DNA from: Thermoanaerobaculia bacterium
Lineage (GTDB): Bacteria; Acidobacteriota; Thermoanaerobaculia; Multivoradales; JAHZIX01
Direction: 5' to 3'
NCBI GenBank assembly: GCA_027069135.1
Contig: JALXFE010000547.1
Coordinates: 1 to 37,829, forward strand
Length of the DNA: 37,829 bases
Shown: one piece after another, positions 22,316-31,931 of the stretch
Layout: every line of letters begins with the position of its first letter
How positions within the stretch are numbered: position 1 is the first letter of the stretch
Position numbers and translations under genes: made by a program
Notes under the pieces: generated by a model
Database searches by the model: none
Told to the model about the DNA's origin: nothing
The model's input: the letters and a program-made list of their open reading frames with translations, nothing else

Positions 22316-24790
22316 ATGAGTGATTGTTGTAGCGGTTCCGGGGGCGTGACCTCAACCAAGGCCGAGGCGCCACCTCCGGTGGTAGATCCGATCTGTGGGA
22401 TGACGGTGGACCCGAAAACGGCGAAGTATCGCACGGAGCATAAGGGGGAGATTTTCTATTTCTGCTGCGACGGGTGCCGGAAGCGCTTCGAAGCAGATCC
22501 GGAAGGGGTGTTGGGAAAGGCTGAAGCGCCTTCTTGCTGCGGTGGAGTCGCCGAAGCTCCGGTGGCGGGGCCGGGCCCTTATGTCTGTCCCATGTGCCCG
22601 GAGGTCTTGGAAGAAAAGCCGGTGCCTTGCCCGAAATGCGGTATGGCGCTTCAGCCGGCGGCACCGGTGGCACCTCGGCGGAAGGTCGAGTACACCTGCC
22701 CGATGCATCCGGAAGTCGTGCAGGACGGCCCCGGGGCCTGCCCGAAATGCGGCATGGCCTTGGAGCCCCGGACCGTGACTCTGGAAGAAGAGGAAGATCC
22801 GGAGCTCGTGAGCATGACCCGGCGGTTCTGGGGCAGCGTGGCGTTGACGGTTCCGCTCCTGGCCCTCGCCATGGGGGAGTTGATCCCCGGAGTCTCCTTT
22901 GAGGGCTGGATTTCGCCGAGAGCCAACCCCTTGATCCAGCTTCTCTTGGCGACACCGGTGGTGTTGTGGGCGGGTTGGCCCTTCTTTCAAAGGGGTTGGG
23001 CCTCCCTCGTTCACCGTAGCCTCAACATGTTCACGCTCATCGCCGTGGGGACGGGAGCGGCCTACGGATTCAGCGTTTTCGCCACCCTGATGCCCGGCTG
23101 GTTGCCGAAATCGGCTCTGGGGATGGGGGGGACGGTGCCGCTGTACTTCGAAGCGGCGGCGGTGATCATCACCTTGGTGTTGCTCGGGCAGATTCTCGAG
23201 TTGCGGGCGCGGGCGAGGACCGGTCAGGCGGTGCGGGAGCTGCTGGAACTGGCACCGCCGACCGCACGGCGGTTGGGGGACGACGGTAGCGAAGAAGAAG
23301 TTCCCCTGGAGCTGATTCATCCCGGAGACCGTTTGCGCGTCCGCCCGGGAGAGAAAGTGCCGGTGGACGGGATGGTGCTCGAGGGTACCAGCTCGGTGGA
23401 TGAGTCGATGATGACGGGGGAATCCGAGCCGGTCTCCAAGGTGACCGGTGATTCCGTCACCGGCGGCACGGTCAACGGCGCGGGAGCTTTGATCCTGGAA
23501 GCCCAGCGGGTGGGGGAGGACACACTCCTCTCCCAGATCGTTCGCCTCGTCGCTTCGGCCCAGCGCAGCCGGGCACCCATCCAGCGATTGGCAGATCGGG
23601 TGTCCGCCTACTTTGTCCCGGCGGTGATCTTGGCGGCGATCCTGGCTTTCGGGTTTTGGTGGTGGCTCGGGCCGGAGCCCTCCCTGAGTCACGCTCTCTT
23701 GGTAGCGGTATCTGTCCTCATCGTCGCCTGCCCTTGCGCCTTGGGTTTGGCGACACCCATGGCCATCATGGTAGCGACGGGCCGGGGCGCCCGGTCGGGG
23801 GTTTTGGCGCGGGATGCAGAGGCGTTGGAAGTCTTGGCTCAGGCCGACGTTCTATTGGTCGACAAGACGGGAACCTTGACCGAGGGGCGCCCCAAAGTGG
23901 TGGCGGTGGAGGCCCAGCCCGGGGTCGACGGGCAAGAGCTGCTGCGACGGGCCGCGGCGGTGGAGCGATCCAGCGAGCATCCCCTGGCGGGGGCGGTCGT
24001 TCAGGAGGCGGAGCAGCGGGGCCTACAGATACCCCAGGTCCAGGAGTTTCGTTCGGTCACCGGCCTCGGCGTCGCGGGCCAGGTGGAAGGTAGCACCGTG
24101 GCTGTCGGGAACCGGCGCTTCCTCGAGGAAGAGAGCGTTGCGGGGTTGCCGCAGGAGCTCGAAGAGTCGCCTTCCGCCGGTAGCGCCGTTCTGGTGGCGG
24201 TGGACGGGACATTCTGGGGCCAGATGCGGGTAGAGGATCCCATCAAGAGCGACGCCGCGGAGGCTTTGGCCGTCCTGCGGGACGAAGGGATGAAAGTTGT
24301 GATGGTGACCGGAGACCGTCGCTCCACAGCAAAGGCCGTGGCGGAGGCGTTGGGGATCGGCGAGATCGAGGCGGAGGTGCTGCCGGCAGATAAGGAAGCC
24401 GTGGTGCAGCGCTGGCAGCGATCCGGGCACCGGGTCGCGATGGCCGGCGATGGCGTCAACGACGCCCCGGCCCTGGCCCGGGCCGATGTGGGAATCGCCA
24501 TGGGGACCGGAACGGATATCGCCATCGAAAGCGCTGGCATCACGCTGGTCAAGGGAGACCTGCTAGGGGTGGTTCGGGCTCGGAAGCTGAGCCGGGCGAC
24601 GTTGAAGAACATCCGCCAGAATCTCCTTTTCGCCTTCTTGTACAACGCTCTCGGCGTGCCGGTGGCGGCGGGGTTGCTCTATCCTTTCTTTGGGTGGCTC
24701 CTTTCGCCGATGCTCGCCAGCGCAGCGATGAGCCTGTCTTCGGTCTCCGTCATTGGCAACGCCCTACGCTTGAGAAGGCTCTCTCTCTAG
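22316..24790 (+). CDS. copA: Cu(I)-transporting P1B-type ATPase with YHS and HMBD N-terminal domains
   Basis: The product has 824 residues. It pumps Cu(I) from the cytosol. N-terminal metal sites: a Cys-rich start (SDCCSGS), a YHS domain (about 24-65, [10 protein letters not shown] and [12 protein letters not shown]), then two heavy-metal-binding modules (about 89-120 and 125-152). The second has the standard CPMHPEV plus CPKCGMAL, the first has Cys in place of His (CPMCPEV). The ATPase core has the membrane CPC motif (472-474), phosphorylation motif DKTGTLTEG (Asp516), TGES in the actuator domain and [10 protein letters not shown] at the hinge. The C-terminal helix ends [15 protein letters not shown], as in Cu(I)-ATPases. 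It lacks the usual ferredoxin-like HMA domains. A GAGGAAA ribosome site precedes the ATG, and the gene forms an operon with csoR. Confidence 0.9.
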   Translation: MSDCCSGSGGVTSTKAEAPPPVVDPICGMTVDPKTAKYRTEHKGEIFYFCCDGCRKRFEADPEGVLGKAEAPSCCGGVAEAPVAGPGPYVCPMCPEVLEEKPVPCPKCGMALQPAAPVAPRRKVEYTCPMHPEVVQDGPGACPKCGMALEPRTVTLEEEEDPELVSMTRRFWGSVALTVPLLALAMGELIPGVSFEGWISPRANPLIQLLLATPVVLWAGWPFFQRGWASLVHRSLNMFTLIAVGTGAAYGFSVFATLMPGWLPKSALGMGGTVPLYFEAAAVIITLVLLGQILELRARARTGQAVRELLELAPPTARRLGDDGSEEEVPLELIHPGDRLRVRPGEKVPVDGMVLEGTSSVDESMMTGESEPVSKVTGDSVTGGTVNGAGALILEAQRVGEDTLLSQIVRLVASAQRSRAPIQRLADRVSAYFVPAVILAAILAFGFWWWLGPEPSLSHALLVAVSVLIVACPCALGLATPMAIMVATGRGARSGVLARDAEALEVLAQADVLLVDKTGTLTEGRPKVVAVEAQPGVDGQELLRRAAAVERSSEHPLAGAVVQEAEQRGLQIPQVQEFRSVTGLGVAGQVEGSTVAVGNRRFLEEESVAGLPQELEESPSAGSAVLVAVDGTFWGQMRVEDPIKSDAAEALAVLRDEGMKVVMVTGDRRSTAKAVAEALGIGEIEAEVLPADKEAVVQRWQRSGHRVAMAGDGVNDAPALARADVGIAMGTGTDIAIESAGITLVKGDLLGVVRARKLSRATLKNIRQNLLFAFLYNALGVPVAAGLLYPFFGWLLSPMLASAAMSLSSVSVIGNALRLRRLSL

Positions 24791-24860
24791 TCATGTGCGT
24801 GCTAAGATCCGCGAAAATTCTGGATCGAGCACGCGTTCACTGCCGTTGAGGGGGAGAATC

Positions 24861-25973
24861 ATGCAGTTACCGGAGCTGACCATTGGGATCGAGGAGGAGT
24901 ATCAGATCATCGATCCCGAGTCGCGGGAGCTGAAGTCTTATATCCAGGAGCTCCTGTCCCAGGGTCAGGCGGTTCTTCATGACCAAATCAAGTCGGAGTT
25001 TCTGCAATCCCAAGTCGAGGTGGGAAGCCAGATCTGCCGCAATATCAAGGAAGCGCGGTTGGAGCTGACGCGTCTTCGGCGCACCATCAACGAGTTGGCC
25101 CAAGCCAACGGCTTGCGAGTGGCGGCAGCGAGCACTCATCCCTTTTCCCGTTGGGAGAAGCAGGATATTACGGCCAGCGAACGCTCGTTGAAGCTGGAAG
25201 AAGATATGGGGGAGTTGGCGCGGAGGCTGCTGATTTTCGGTATGCACGTCCACATCGGCATCGAGGACAAGGAGCTGATGATCGACGTCATGAATCAGGC
25301 ACGGTACTTCTTGCCGCATATCCTGGCCCTATCGACCAGCTCGCCGTTTTGGGACGGTCGCAACACGCGGCTCAAATCCTACCGATCGGTAATTTTCGAG
25401 AACCTACCTCGAAGCGGCTTGCCACCCTCCTTTGATTCCTGGGCCGACTTTCAGGGGTTCGTCGATACCCTCGTGCGCACCGGATGTATCGATGAACCGA
25501 GCAAGATCTGGTGGGACGTAAGGCCTCATTCCAAGTTCCCGACCCTGGAATTTCGGGTGTCGGATATCTGCACCCGGGTGGACGAAGCGATCTGTATCGC
25601 GGCGCTGATCCAGGCTATCGTCGCCAAGTTGATCCGCCTGCGGGCAGCGAATATGAGCTGGCGCCTCTATCGCCACCACCTGATCGAAGAGAATAAATGG
25701 CGCGCCGTGCGCTATGGACTGGATGGAAAGATGATCGACTTCGGGGCCCGCCAGGAGGTGCCCGCACGTTTTCTGGCTAGCGAGCTCCTGAATTTCGTGG
25801 ATGACGTTGTCGATGAGTTGGGGAGTCGGGAGGAAGTGGAATACGTTCACACGATCCTCAAAGGCGGGACCAGCGCGGACCGACAGCTCCAGACCTACCG
25901 TCAGACCAACGATCTACGAACCGTCGTCGACCAGCTGATCGAGGAAACCAGCGAGGGGTGCTCCGCCGACTAG
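24861..25973 (+). CDS. YbdK-type carboxylate-amine ligase (glutamate-cysteine ligase 2 family)
   Basis: The product has 370 residues. The ATG at 24861 has GGGGA about 8 bases upstream and begins just before the family start (LTIGIEEEYQIID); a frame from 24795 adds 22 unrelated residues. Key blocks of the GCS2/YbdK family are present: GIEEEYQ, SQVEVGSQICRN, MHVHIGIEDKE, STSSPFWDGRNT, and FRVSDICTRVDEA. E. coli YbdK has weak gamma-glutamylcysteine synthetase activity, and related proteins in other bacteria make ATP-dependent amide bonds; the true substrate here is unknown. A thiol-producing role would suit the neighbouring copper genes, but no glutathione synthetase gene is present. It follows the ATPase by 70 bases in the same direction. 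Confidence 0.85.
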   Translation: MQLPELTIGIEEEYQIIDPESRELKSYIQELLSQGQAVLHDQIKSEFLQSQVEVGSQICRNIKEARLELTRLRRTINELAQANGLRVAAASTHPFSRWEKQDITASERSLKLEEDMGELARRLLIFGMHVHIGIEDKELMIDVMNQARYFLPHILALSTSSPFWDGRNTRLKSYRSVIFENLPRSGLPPSFDSWADFQGFVDTLVRTGCIDEPSKIWWDVRPHSKFPTLEFRVSDICTRVDEAICIAALIQAIVAKLIRLRAANMSWRLYRHHLIEENKWRAVRYGLDGKMIDFGARQEVPARFLASELLNFVDDVVDELGSREEVEYVHTILKGGTSADRQLQTYRQTNDLRTVVDQLIEETSEGCSAD

Positions 25974-26087
25974 TATCCGCAAGGGGCACGGGGGCGCCCG
26001 CTTCACTTCGTCTCGTCGCCCGAAACCTCCTTCAGCGATCCGCCGTAGTGTGGCTTCTAGATCCAACGATCGGGGGAGGTTTTCACC

Positions 26088-27146
26088 ATGGTAGCGACTA
26101 AGACCCAGAAGAATCGGCGGGGATGTTTCAAATACGGTTGCTTCGGTTGCCTGGGGGTCTTGGCCCTCGTGATCGGTCTACCTCTCCTTCTGGGCTTGGG
26201 GGGGTTCCTCATGGGAGCTCCGGAGGCGGAGTTTGAGTCGGTAGACGTTTCGCAACCTCTTCCCGAAGGTTCCGAAGGTTCGGATGCAGCCGGTTCCTTT
26301 GAAGATCCTGCAACCGCCGTCCCTCTCGCGCCCTCCGGTACCGTAGCCCCGACGGATGATCTGGGGGATGGTGGCCGGCAGATTCTCAATTTGGACCCCA
26401 GCACGCTAGCACCTCCTCCGACGGGGACGGTCCGTCTCGATCTAGGGATGGGAGAGTTCCACGTTCTGCCAGCACCTTCCGGGGAAGGGGTGCGGATCGA
26501 AGGGGATTACGATCACGCCAGCTTCGACCTGGAAGAAGTCTTCACCCAGAACGGCGACGGCACTTGGGAGTACAGCATCAAGTTGAAGAACAACGTGAGC
26601 TGGCTGCGGCGTCTCTGGGGCGATAAGCAAGTAGACAACGAGATTACGATCTATCTGCCGCGGGATCAGCCCATGGCCCTGGTAGGGGAGGTCGCCATGG
26701 GGAAATCGGAGCTCGAGTTGGGGGGGCTGTGGATCACCGAGGTCGACCTGGAGCTGGGGACCGGTGAGCACGAGCTACGCTTCAGCGAGCCGACCCGGGA
26801 GCCCTTGGACTCTCTGAGAGTAGAAAGCGGCATGGGCGAGATCACACTCGTCGGGATCGGTAACGCTAGCCCGGCGGGAGCGAGCCTCGAAGGTAAATTC
26901 GGCGAGTTCGATATCGATCTCAAGGGTGCCTGGCGGGGGGATAGCCAGATCGCTGTCGAGTTTCAATTCGGTGAATGCCGGGTGAGGCTCCCCGAGAATG
27001 CTCGTATCAACATTGAGCGTACGAAGATGGCCTTCGGGGACCGGCGCCTGGAGCTGCCCGACGGACAGGAGGATTTGCCGTCAACCGCCCCCACTCTCGC
27101 CTTGGCCATCGAGGGCTCTTTCGGCGAGGTCCGGGTGGCACCCTGA
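26088..27146 (+). CDS. Membrane-anchored protein with LiaF/toast-rack-like beta-rich domain
   Basis: The product has 352 residues. A Lys/Arg/Cys-rich cytosolic start (TKTQKNRRGCFKYGCFGCLG) is followed by a single membrane helix (about 23-42), an acidic low-complexity linker rich in Ser, Pro and Gly (about 50-110), and a domain of short repeated beta strands (VRLDLGMGEFHVLPAP, VAMGKSELELGGL, VESGMGEITLVGIG, LEGKFGEFDIDLKG, AFGDRRLELPDG). The recurrent G(M/K)GE pattern is that of the single-stranded beta-helix of LiaF-like/DUF2154 'toast rack' proteins. Such proteins are often tied to envelope stress sensing; here the role is unknown. GGGAGG precedes the ATG. The gene is convergent with the next one. 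Confidence 0.7.
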   Translation: MVATKTQKNRRGCFKYGCFGCLGVLALVIGLPLLLGLGGFLMGAPEAEFESVDVSQPLPEGSEGSDAAGSFEDPATAVPLAPSGTVAPTDDLGDGGRQILNLDPSTLAPPPTGTVRLDLGMGEFHVLPAPSGEGVRIEGDYDHASFDLEEVFTQNGDGTWEYSIKLKNNVSWLRRLWGDKQVDNEITIYLPRDQPMALVGEVAMGKSELELGGLWITEVDLELGTGEHELRFSEPTREPLDSLRVESGMGEITLVGIGNASPAGASLEGKFGEFDIDLKGAWRGDSQIAVEFQFGECRVRLPENARINIERTKMAFGDRRLELPDGQEDLPSTAPTLALAIEGSFGEVRVAP

Positions 27147-27150
27147 GCCG

Positions 27151-27162
27151 GGTCGCCCGACC
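27151..27162. terminator. Short G+C hairpin between convergent genes
   Basis: GGTC GCCC GACC forms a 4-base stem and loop, extended by flanking C and G runs, in the 33-base gap between two convergent genes. This is a modest candidate for a bidirectional terminator; no T run is present. Confidence 0.3.
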
Positions 27163-27179
27163 GGGGGTCTGAGGGCTGC

Positions 27180-28127
27180 TCAGCGCCGCTCTTCGTAGCG
27201 GTAGGCGGCCATCTGGCCGCTGAGCAGGCCTAGACGGAGGTAGATCCTCGACAACAAGACCATCTGGCCGGCGAGAAACGCCAGGACGATGCTAAAAACC
27301 GTCGATTGGCCCGTGCCAGGGCCGAAGTAGTGGTACATCGCTACCGGGAGGAGTCCCAGGAGGAGGAACCCCAGCTGGATACCGGCGGTTTTGATGGGAT
27401 GGCGAGCCACGAACCTTGCGCCGGAAACGAACGCACCTAGAGCACTGGCTCGCTCCTCGGTGACCAGAATGATCTTCGAATAGTCGAGGATTGTCCGCAC
27501 GGCGATGAGAATCGCGGCGATAGCTGCTGAGGCGAAGACCGTGGCGAGGAGGAGCGGGGTCTCGGAGGTTGCCTGGGGGCTGCTGGCTGCGACCCGTCCC
27601 AGGAGCCAGCCGGCGAAGCGAAAGACCACGTAGTAGAGGGGCGCTCCCAGGAGGGCGAGACGGATCATTCGCCCGGCGAACCGTCCGCAGGATTCTAGAA
27701 TGTGGCCGAAGGTCCAGAATTGAGAGGGTCTGGCGAAGCGGTCGAGGACGCCTCCGGCCAGGAGGGTCCAAAGAAGGCCGTAGATCGCTGCCAGGCCGAG
27801 GAGCGCCGGACGCTTGCGAAAGAGACGGCCACTCAACCAGGCCTCGGCGTTGTCCAGGAAGGGGCCGGCAGCAATGAGCTTGGAGGGCTCAAAGGTCTGG
27901 GCCAAGCCGCTTTGGCGCCCTTCGAACTCGCTGTACCAATCCATATCGAAGCCGTCTCGGAGCCCTTCCTGGGCGAGGCTGTCTCCAAGGTCTTGGCGGA
28001 TCGTCTCAGAGATCAGGAGAGCTCCGGGAAGGGCGACGAGCAGGGTCGCGAACCACAGCAGGAAGAGCAGACTCGGATAGGAAAGGCTCTGGGTCAGTCC
28101 GCGGAAAAGGGCTCGAAGAATACTCAA
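27180..28127 (-). CDS. Polytopic membrane protein of unknown function
   Basis: The product has 315 residues with about six predicted membrane segments (near 18-40, 108-127, 150-172, 190-212, 250-268 and 276-298). The loop between the first two is polar and about 65 residues long, with Trp and Tyr (DMDWYSEFEGRQSG). I do not recognise a family. The start is TTG at 28127 with GGAGAG 7 bases upstream. It lies 19 bases after the M1 peptidase gene in the same direction, so the two are probably one operon; the protein may help anchor or serve the peptidase, but this is only context. Confidence 0.65.
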   Translation of the reverse strand: MSILRALFRGLTQSLSYPSLLFLLWFATLLVALPGALLISETIRQDLGDSLAQEGLRDGFDMDWYSEFEGRQSGLAQTFEPSKLIAAGPFLDNAEAWLSGRLFRKRPALLGLAAIYGLLWTLLAGGVLDRFARPSQFWTFGHILESCGRFAGRMIRLALLGAPLYYVVFRFAGWLLGRVAASSPQATSETPLLLATVFASAAIAAILIAVRTILDYSKIILVTEERASALGAFVSGARFVARHPIKTAGIQLGFLLLGLLPVAMYHYFGPGTGQSTVFSIVLAFLAGQMVLLSRIYLRLGLLSGQMAAYRYEERR

Positions 28128-28146
28128 GGTCGGTCTCTCCCGGGTC

Positions 28147-30264
28147 TCATACGAAGAAAGCGAAGGTTTGCAGGAGGTCTTGCAACCAGATCATCCAACG
28201 GCTGCCCCATTTGTAGGCGGGCAGAGCGCTGCGGGTTTCTATCGCCCGGCTATTGTTGGTGAAGTCGAGGTCCAATAGGAGGATTCGATCCGGATCCACC
28301 CAGGCCGAGACGAGCTTCGAGGGTCCTTCCTCGGTGAACAGTTTCCAGCGGCCCTGGCCGTCCCAGGTATGGCGGATTTCGCTGCCGTCTTCGAAGGTCA
28401 TGAGGACCTCGACGGGAAACACCCCGTCCCCTTTTCGTTGTACCACGACCTCGCTGCGGAAGTTGTCCGGGGGATCTTCGGCATCCGGCGATGGGTTGGC
28501 TGTGAATTCCAACCCCCCGTCGGGGCCCTCCTGATATCCCTCCGGGACAAAAGGGCGGCTCTCGGCTCTGCCGATGGCATAGTCGAAAACCTGGCTGCCG
28601 CCGTGGACCTGGTCGAAATACCAATCCAGGTCCATTCCGGCGACCTCCTCGGCGACGGAGAAGAAGTCTTCCGGTTTCGGATGCCGGAAGCTAAAGCGTC
28701 GGTAGAAGGTCGAGAGGATCTGCTGGAGCGTATCCCAGCCGAGGTAGCGTTCCAGGGTCGCCAACCAAAGGGAGGTCTTGCTGTAGGAGATGCTCGAAGC
28801 GGTCGACGGATAGTAACGGAAGGTGGGGGTGGACTGATCGTCGGAGGTCGCGGATTTGCGGAACCGGTTCAGCCGGTTCCCGAAGACCTGCCGGCTCATA
28901 GAGATCTGGGGGAAGGTGACGGGAAGGAAGGCTCCTCGACCGCGGCGTCCCTCCTTTGGAAGACCCAGGTAGCGTTTGAGGAAGCGGCGCTCTCCGTAAG
29001 CGGCCTGGTAGGCCCGGGCGGTAGAAAAAGTGTTGAGACCTTCATCCAGCCAGGCGTGCTCGAATTCATTATTCCCGACCACCCCGTACCAGAATTGATG
29101 ACCAGCTTCGTGGATCGTCACCCCCTCGGGAGAGCCACCGCCCAAGGGGTTGAAGCGGCGGGTTCCGGAGGTGAACAACATCGGATACTCCATACCGCCC
29201 GCCCCGCTGCCGTAGGCCGGATCGACGATAGTCAGATGGTCGTAGGGGTAGGGACCGTACCAGGTGCCGTAGTACTTGAGGGCGGTGCGGGTCGCCTCGA
29301 AATGGCGTTGGGCCTGGGCCTCATGCTCCGGTTGAAGCAATAGGCGTAGGTCGACCGGCGGCAGGCCGGGTTCCTCGAATCGAGCAGAGAGGTCCAAGTA
29401 ATGAGGGCTGGCAGTCCAGGCAAAGCCATGGACATCCTGGGCCCGAAACACGTGGGTGGAGGTTCCGTCTTCGTTTGCATGGATCTCACCCGGGCGCCCG
29501 GTAGCTCCGAGAATCAAGTCGTCCGGGACGGTCAACTCCACATCGTAGACGCCATAGTCTGAAAAAAACTCCGTGGCGGAGTGAAATTGATGGCAATTCC
29601 AACCCGTCTCCTCGAAGACTCCGAGTTTCGGGAACCAATGGGCGATGAAGTAGAAATCTCCTCGGAACCCGGTGCGCGCGAAGGTCTTGGGGATCTTGGA
29701 TTGCCAGCCCAGCCGAATCTCGACGGTGCCGCCGGGTTCGACCGGCCGAGGCAGAGTGACGACCATCACCGTGCGATCTTCGAGGTTGCCGTCGTCCGGT
29801 GCCTCGAAGCGTAGTGAGCTCATCAGGTCGATGGGGCTCGTCTGCGGGGCGGTTCCGGTGTCGGTGCTGCGGGTCGTTTGGGCCGGAGGCCGCTGCGCCG
29901 GTGTTTCTGAGAGAAGCTCGATGAAATCGATTCGCTGGAAGGCCCAATCCTCGGCTCCGAGATCCTTGCCGGCGGTGCTGCGACCTCGAATCCGATCCTC
30001 GAGAAGCCAGGTGGAGCGGTTGTTTCGCCAAGCGTTCCAATAGAGATGGAACCAGAGCTCAGAAGTGGGCTGATCCTGGAGGTTTCGCCACACCAAGACC
30101 ATCTGTCCGTCGAGGATCTTGGCCTCTGGATCGAGGCGGGCCTCGAGCCGATAGTTGGCGTTGCGCTGCGAAGGAGCCTCGATATCTTGGGACCAGGCTG
30201 GGCCTGGCCGAAGCGAGCCTCCGGCGACCAGGCTGAGGAGGAAAAGCACTGTCGATATTCGCAC
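28147..30264 (-). CDS. Secreted M1-family zinc aminopeptidase-like protein
   Basis: The product has 705 residues. The start is GTG at 30264 with AAAGGA 7-8 bases upstream; residues 1 to about 25 are a Sec signal ending in AWSQ. The gluzincin zinc site is HEAGH with the downstream Glu in WLDEGLNTF, as in the M1 family. The exopeptidase motif GxMEN appears as GGMEYP, so the N-terminal-amine-binding site is altered and aminopeptidase activity is uncertain. The N-terminal beta domain (about 30-250) and the helical C-terminal part match the M1 layout; a further beta-sandwich-like part follows to 680, and a hydrophobic stretch ends the chain. It is the first gene of an operon with the membrane protein at 27180. 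Confidence 0.88.
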   Translation of the reverse strand: MRISTVLFLLSLVAGGSLRPGPAWSQDIEAPSQRNANYRLEARLDPEAKILDGQMVLVWRNLQDQPTSELWFHLYWNAWRNNRSTWLLEDRIRGRSTAGKDLGAEDWAFQRIDFIELLSETPAQRPPAQTTRSTDTGTAPQTSPIDLMSSLRFEAPDDGNLEDRTVMVVTLPRPVEPGGTVEIRLGWQSKIPKTFARTGFRGDFYFIAHWFPKLGVFEETGWNCHQFHSATEFFSDYGVYDVELTVPDDLILGATGRPGEIHANEDGTSTHVFRAQDVHGFAWTASPHYLDLSARFEEPGLPPVDLRLLLQPEHEAQAQRHFEATRTALKYYGTWYGPYPYDHLTIVDPAYGSGAGGMEYPMLFTSGTRRFNPLGGGSPEGVTIHEAGHQFWYGVVGNNEFEHAWLDEGLNTFSTARAYQAAYGERRFLKRYLGLPKEGRRGRGAFLPVTFPQISMSRQVFGNRLNRFRKSATSDDQSTPTFRYYPSTASSISYSKTSLWLATLERYLGWDTLQQILSTFYRRFSFRHPKPEDFFSVAEEVAGMDLDWYFDQVHGGSQVFDYAIGRAESRPFVPEGYQEGPDGGLEFTANPSPDAEDPPDNFRSEVVVQRKGDGVFPVEVLMTFEDGSEIRHTWDGQGRWKLFTEEGPSKLVSAWVDPDRILLLDLDFTNNSRAIETRSALPAYKWGSRWMIWLQDLLQTFAFFV

Positions 30265-30657
30265 GGGCGGGTCCTTTGGGGTTGAGGCCGCGGTGATCAG
30301 AAAGCTGAGTGTAAACCGAGTATAAGGCCTTGGGGAGACTTCCGGGGGAGGTTCAGGGGCACCTTTTTTGGCTCTCTGCGTCAGCGCTCAAACGCCCTAG
30401 GCAAGGGATTCCTCGGCGTGTGCGGAATGGGTGAGCGCATCTTTTTTCACAAAACTGCTGAAAACAAGACCAGACTGTTGTATAGTAGCAACGCCTTGGA
30501 ATTGACCTGCGTTTCACACGAAAAAGGTCGTTCATGCAGAGTCAAAAACGGATATGCGAAATGTTCCCCCCCGTCCAGGAGTCCGGTCCGGCATTCCAGT
30601 TGAGGAGGTCAGGCCGTCAATTTGGTTCATCTCACCAAAGTAAGGAGTAGGAAGATC
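30265..30657. promoter_or_regulatory. Divergent region with the promoter of the ArsR-type gene
   Basis: These 393 bases separate the M1 peptidase gene from the ArsR-type gene. A likely promoter for the latter is CTGAAA (30458-30463), a 17-base spacer, and TATAGT (30481-30486). It leaves an untranslated leader of about 165 bases. In the leader, GACCT (30504-30508) and AGGTC (30525-30529) enclose TTTC and GAAA arms around an ACAC loop, which can form a hairpin. No coding sequence was supported here; short frames have no ribosome site. Confidence 0.45.
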
Positions 30658-31005
30658 ATGGAGGCGACAGTAAGTTCCCAAGACATCTCACGGATCCGTC
30701 GCGATCTGGAGTACGCCCCGGATATCGAAGAAGCAGCAGAACTCATGAGCCTTGCGGGCAATGCCACGCGTCTCAAGTTGCTGTATTTGCTAGAGACCCA
30801 CAAAGAGATTTGTGTCTGTGATCTCGCGGAAATGCTCAGCGTTTCGGTTTCCGCCGTGTCTCAGCACCTGGCCAAGCTCAAGGCTCGCGGCCTGGTAGCT
30901 CCCCGGCGGGACGCCCAGACGATCTATTATCGTCTGACGGAACACACATTCAACCGCAAGCTCAATGAGAGCTTCCTTTGCGACCTGCAGGTCGACAACG
31001 GCTAA
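30658..31005 (+). CDS. ArsR/SmtB-family metal-responsive regulator
   Basis: The product has 115 residues. The ATG at 30658 has AAGGAG about 10 bases upstream; an in-frame TTG at 30622 is less likely. The winged helix has the family pattern: LAGNATRLKLLYLLE, then HKEICVCDLAEML, then SVSAVSQHLAKLKARGLV and IYYRLTE. The CVCDL motif on the alpha-3 helix is the site used by ArsR/CadC-type members for thiolate binding of As, Cd, Pb or Zn. No metal pump or arsenic gene lies next to it, so its target is not clear; it may regulate itself from the upstream region, or act on the following gene. Confidence 0.85.
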   Translation: MEATVSSQDISRIRRDLEYAPDIEEAAELMSLAGNATRLKLLYLLETHKEICVCDLAEMLSVSVSAVSQHLAKLKARGLVAPRRDAQTIYYRLTEHTFNRKLNESFLCDLQVDNG

Positions 31006-31025
31006 GCCCATCCTTGAGAAACGCT

Positions 31026-31073
31026 GGAGGGCGGCCCTAGACCTAAGGGCTTTCCCGGTTCCTGGGGCCCTCC
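31026..31073. terminator. Nested hairpin after the ArsR-type gene
   Basis: GGAGGGC (31026-31032) pairs with GCCCTCC (31067-31073), and inside it GCCCT (31034-31038) pairs with AGGGC (31046-31050). It begins 20 bases past the stop codon. There is no T run, so it is a candidate only. Confidence 0.4.
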
Positions 31074-31214
31074 GGCGCCTCGAATTTCTCCCCGTCCACT
31101 CTCCGCCGGTCAATTTCGCACTTCATCTTGTCTGCCATAGCTCCGCAATTCCGTTAGACTCTGGGACGAGATCCCGAGTGGAAGATCCGCTGTCTATGAG
31201 GAGGAGATCTGCAG

Positions 31215-31931
31215 ATGAGCCGCGGTGCACGTCCCCGATTCACTTTTCTCGGTCACTCGACGGTTCGATGTGATCTCCCGTCTGGCGAAGTCGTCCTCTT
31301 GGAGCCTTGGGTCCAGGGCAATCCGGCGTGTCCGGAGGAGCTCAAGACCTTCGAGCGCCTCGACGCGATCCTGATCACCCACGCTCACAGCGATCACATG
31401 GGGGATGCTGTAGAGATCGCCCAGAAGTATCGTCCCCAGAAAGTGGTGGCGACCTTCGAGATCTGCCATTGGCTCGCCTCCAAGGGGGTGGAGAACACGG
31501 CACCCATGAACCTAGGTGGCAGCCAGGATGTCCTCGGGATGAAGGTCTCGATGGTGAGGGCAGATCACTCCGGCGGCCTTATCGACGGCGCAGCGATCTA
31601 CGACGGCGGCGTCGCGAGTGGTTTCGTGGTCAAGCTCCCGGGAGGCTATACCTTCTACCACGCTGGGGACACGGCGCTGTTTTCCGATATGCAACTCATC
31701 GGTGAGCTCTACCGACCGGAGTTGGCGTTCTTGCCCATTGGTGACCTCTTTACGATGGACCCCAAGCAGGCCGCGCGAGCCTGCCGCTTTCTGGGAGTGC
31801 GGGAGGTGGTGCCCATCCACTGGGGAACCTTCCCCGGCCTCCCGGGTACCCCGGACGAGTTGGAGCGGGAGCTCAAGACTCTAGGGGTGAATTGCCAGGT
31901 CGTGAAATTACTCCCCGGGCAGAGTCGCTGA
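31215..31931 (+). CDS. UPF0173-type metal-dependent hydrolase (metallo-beta-lactamase fold)
   Basis: The product has 238 residues. It has the metallo-beta-lactamase metal motif HAHSDHMGD (about 57-65) and later ligands in RADHSGG, YHAGDTALF and VPIHWGTFPGLP. Length and layout match the UPF0173 (YtkL-like) family, whose biological substrate is unknown. There is no signal peptide, so it is cytosolic. A GGAGGAG ribosome site lies just before the ATG. It stands alone between the ArsR gene and the TPR gene, without tight spacing to either. Confidence 0.88.
   Translation: MSRGARPRFTFLGHSTVRCDLPSGEVVLLEPWVQGNPACPEELKTFERLDAILITHAHSDHMGDAVEIAQKYRPQKVVATFEICHWLASKGVENTAPMNLGGSQDVLGMKVSMVRADHSGGLIDGAAIYDGGVASGFVVKLPGGYTFYHAGDTALFSDMQLIGELYRPELAFLPIGDLFTMDPKQAARACRFLGVREVVPIHWGTFPGLPGTPDELERELKTLGVNCQVVKLLPGQSR

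Noticed and set aside
22352-23692. A 446-codon minus-strand frame opposite the copper ATPase
   Set aside because: It shows shadow composition (Arg, His, Gln and Pro rich), while the plus strand has full P-type ATPase motifs.
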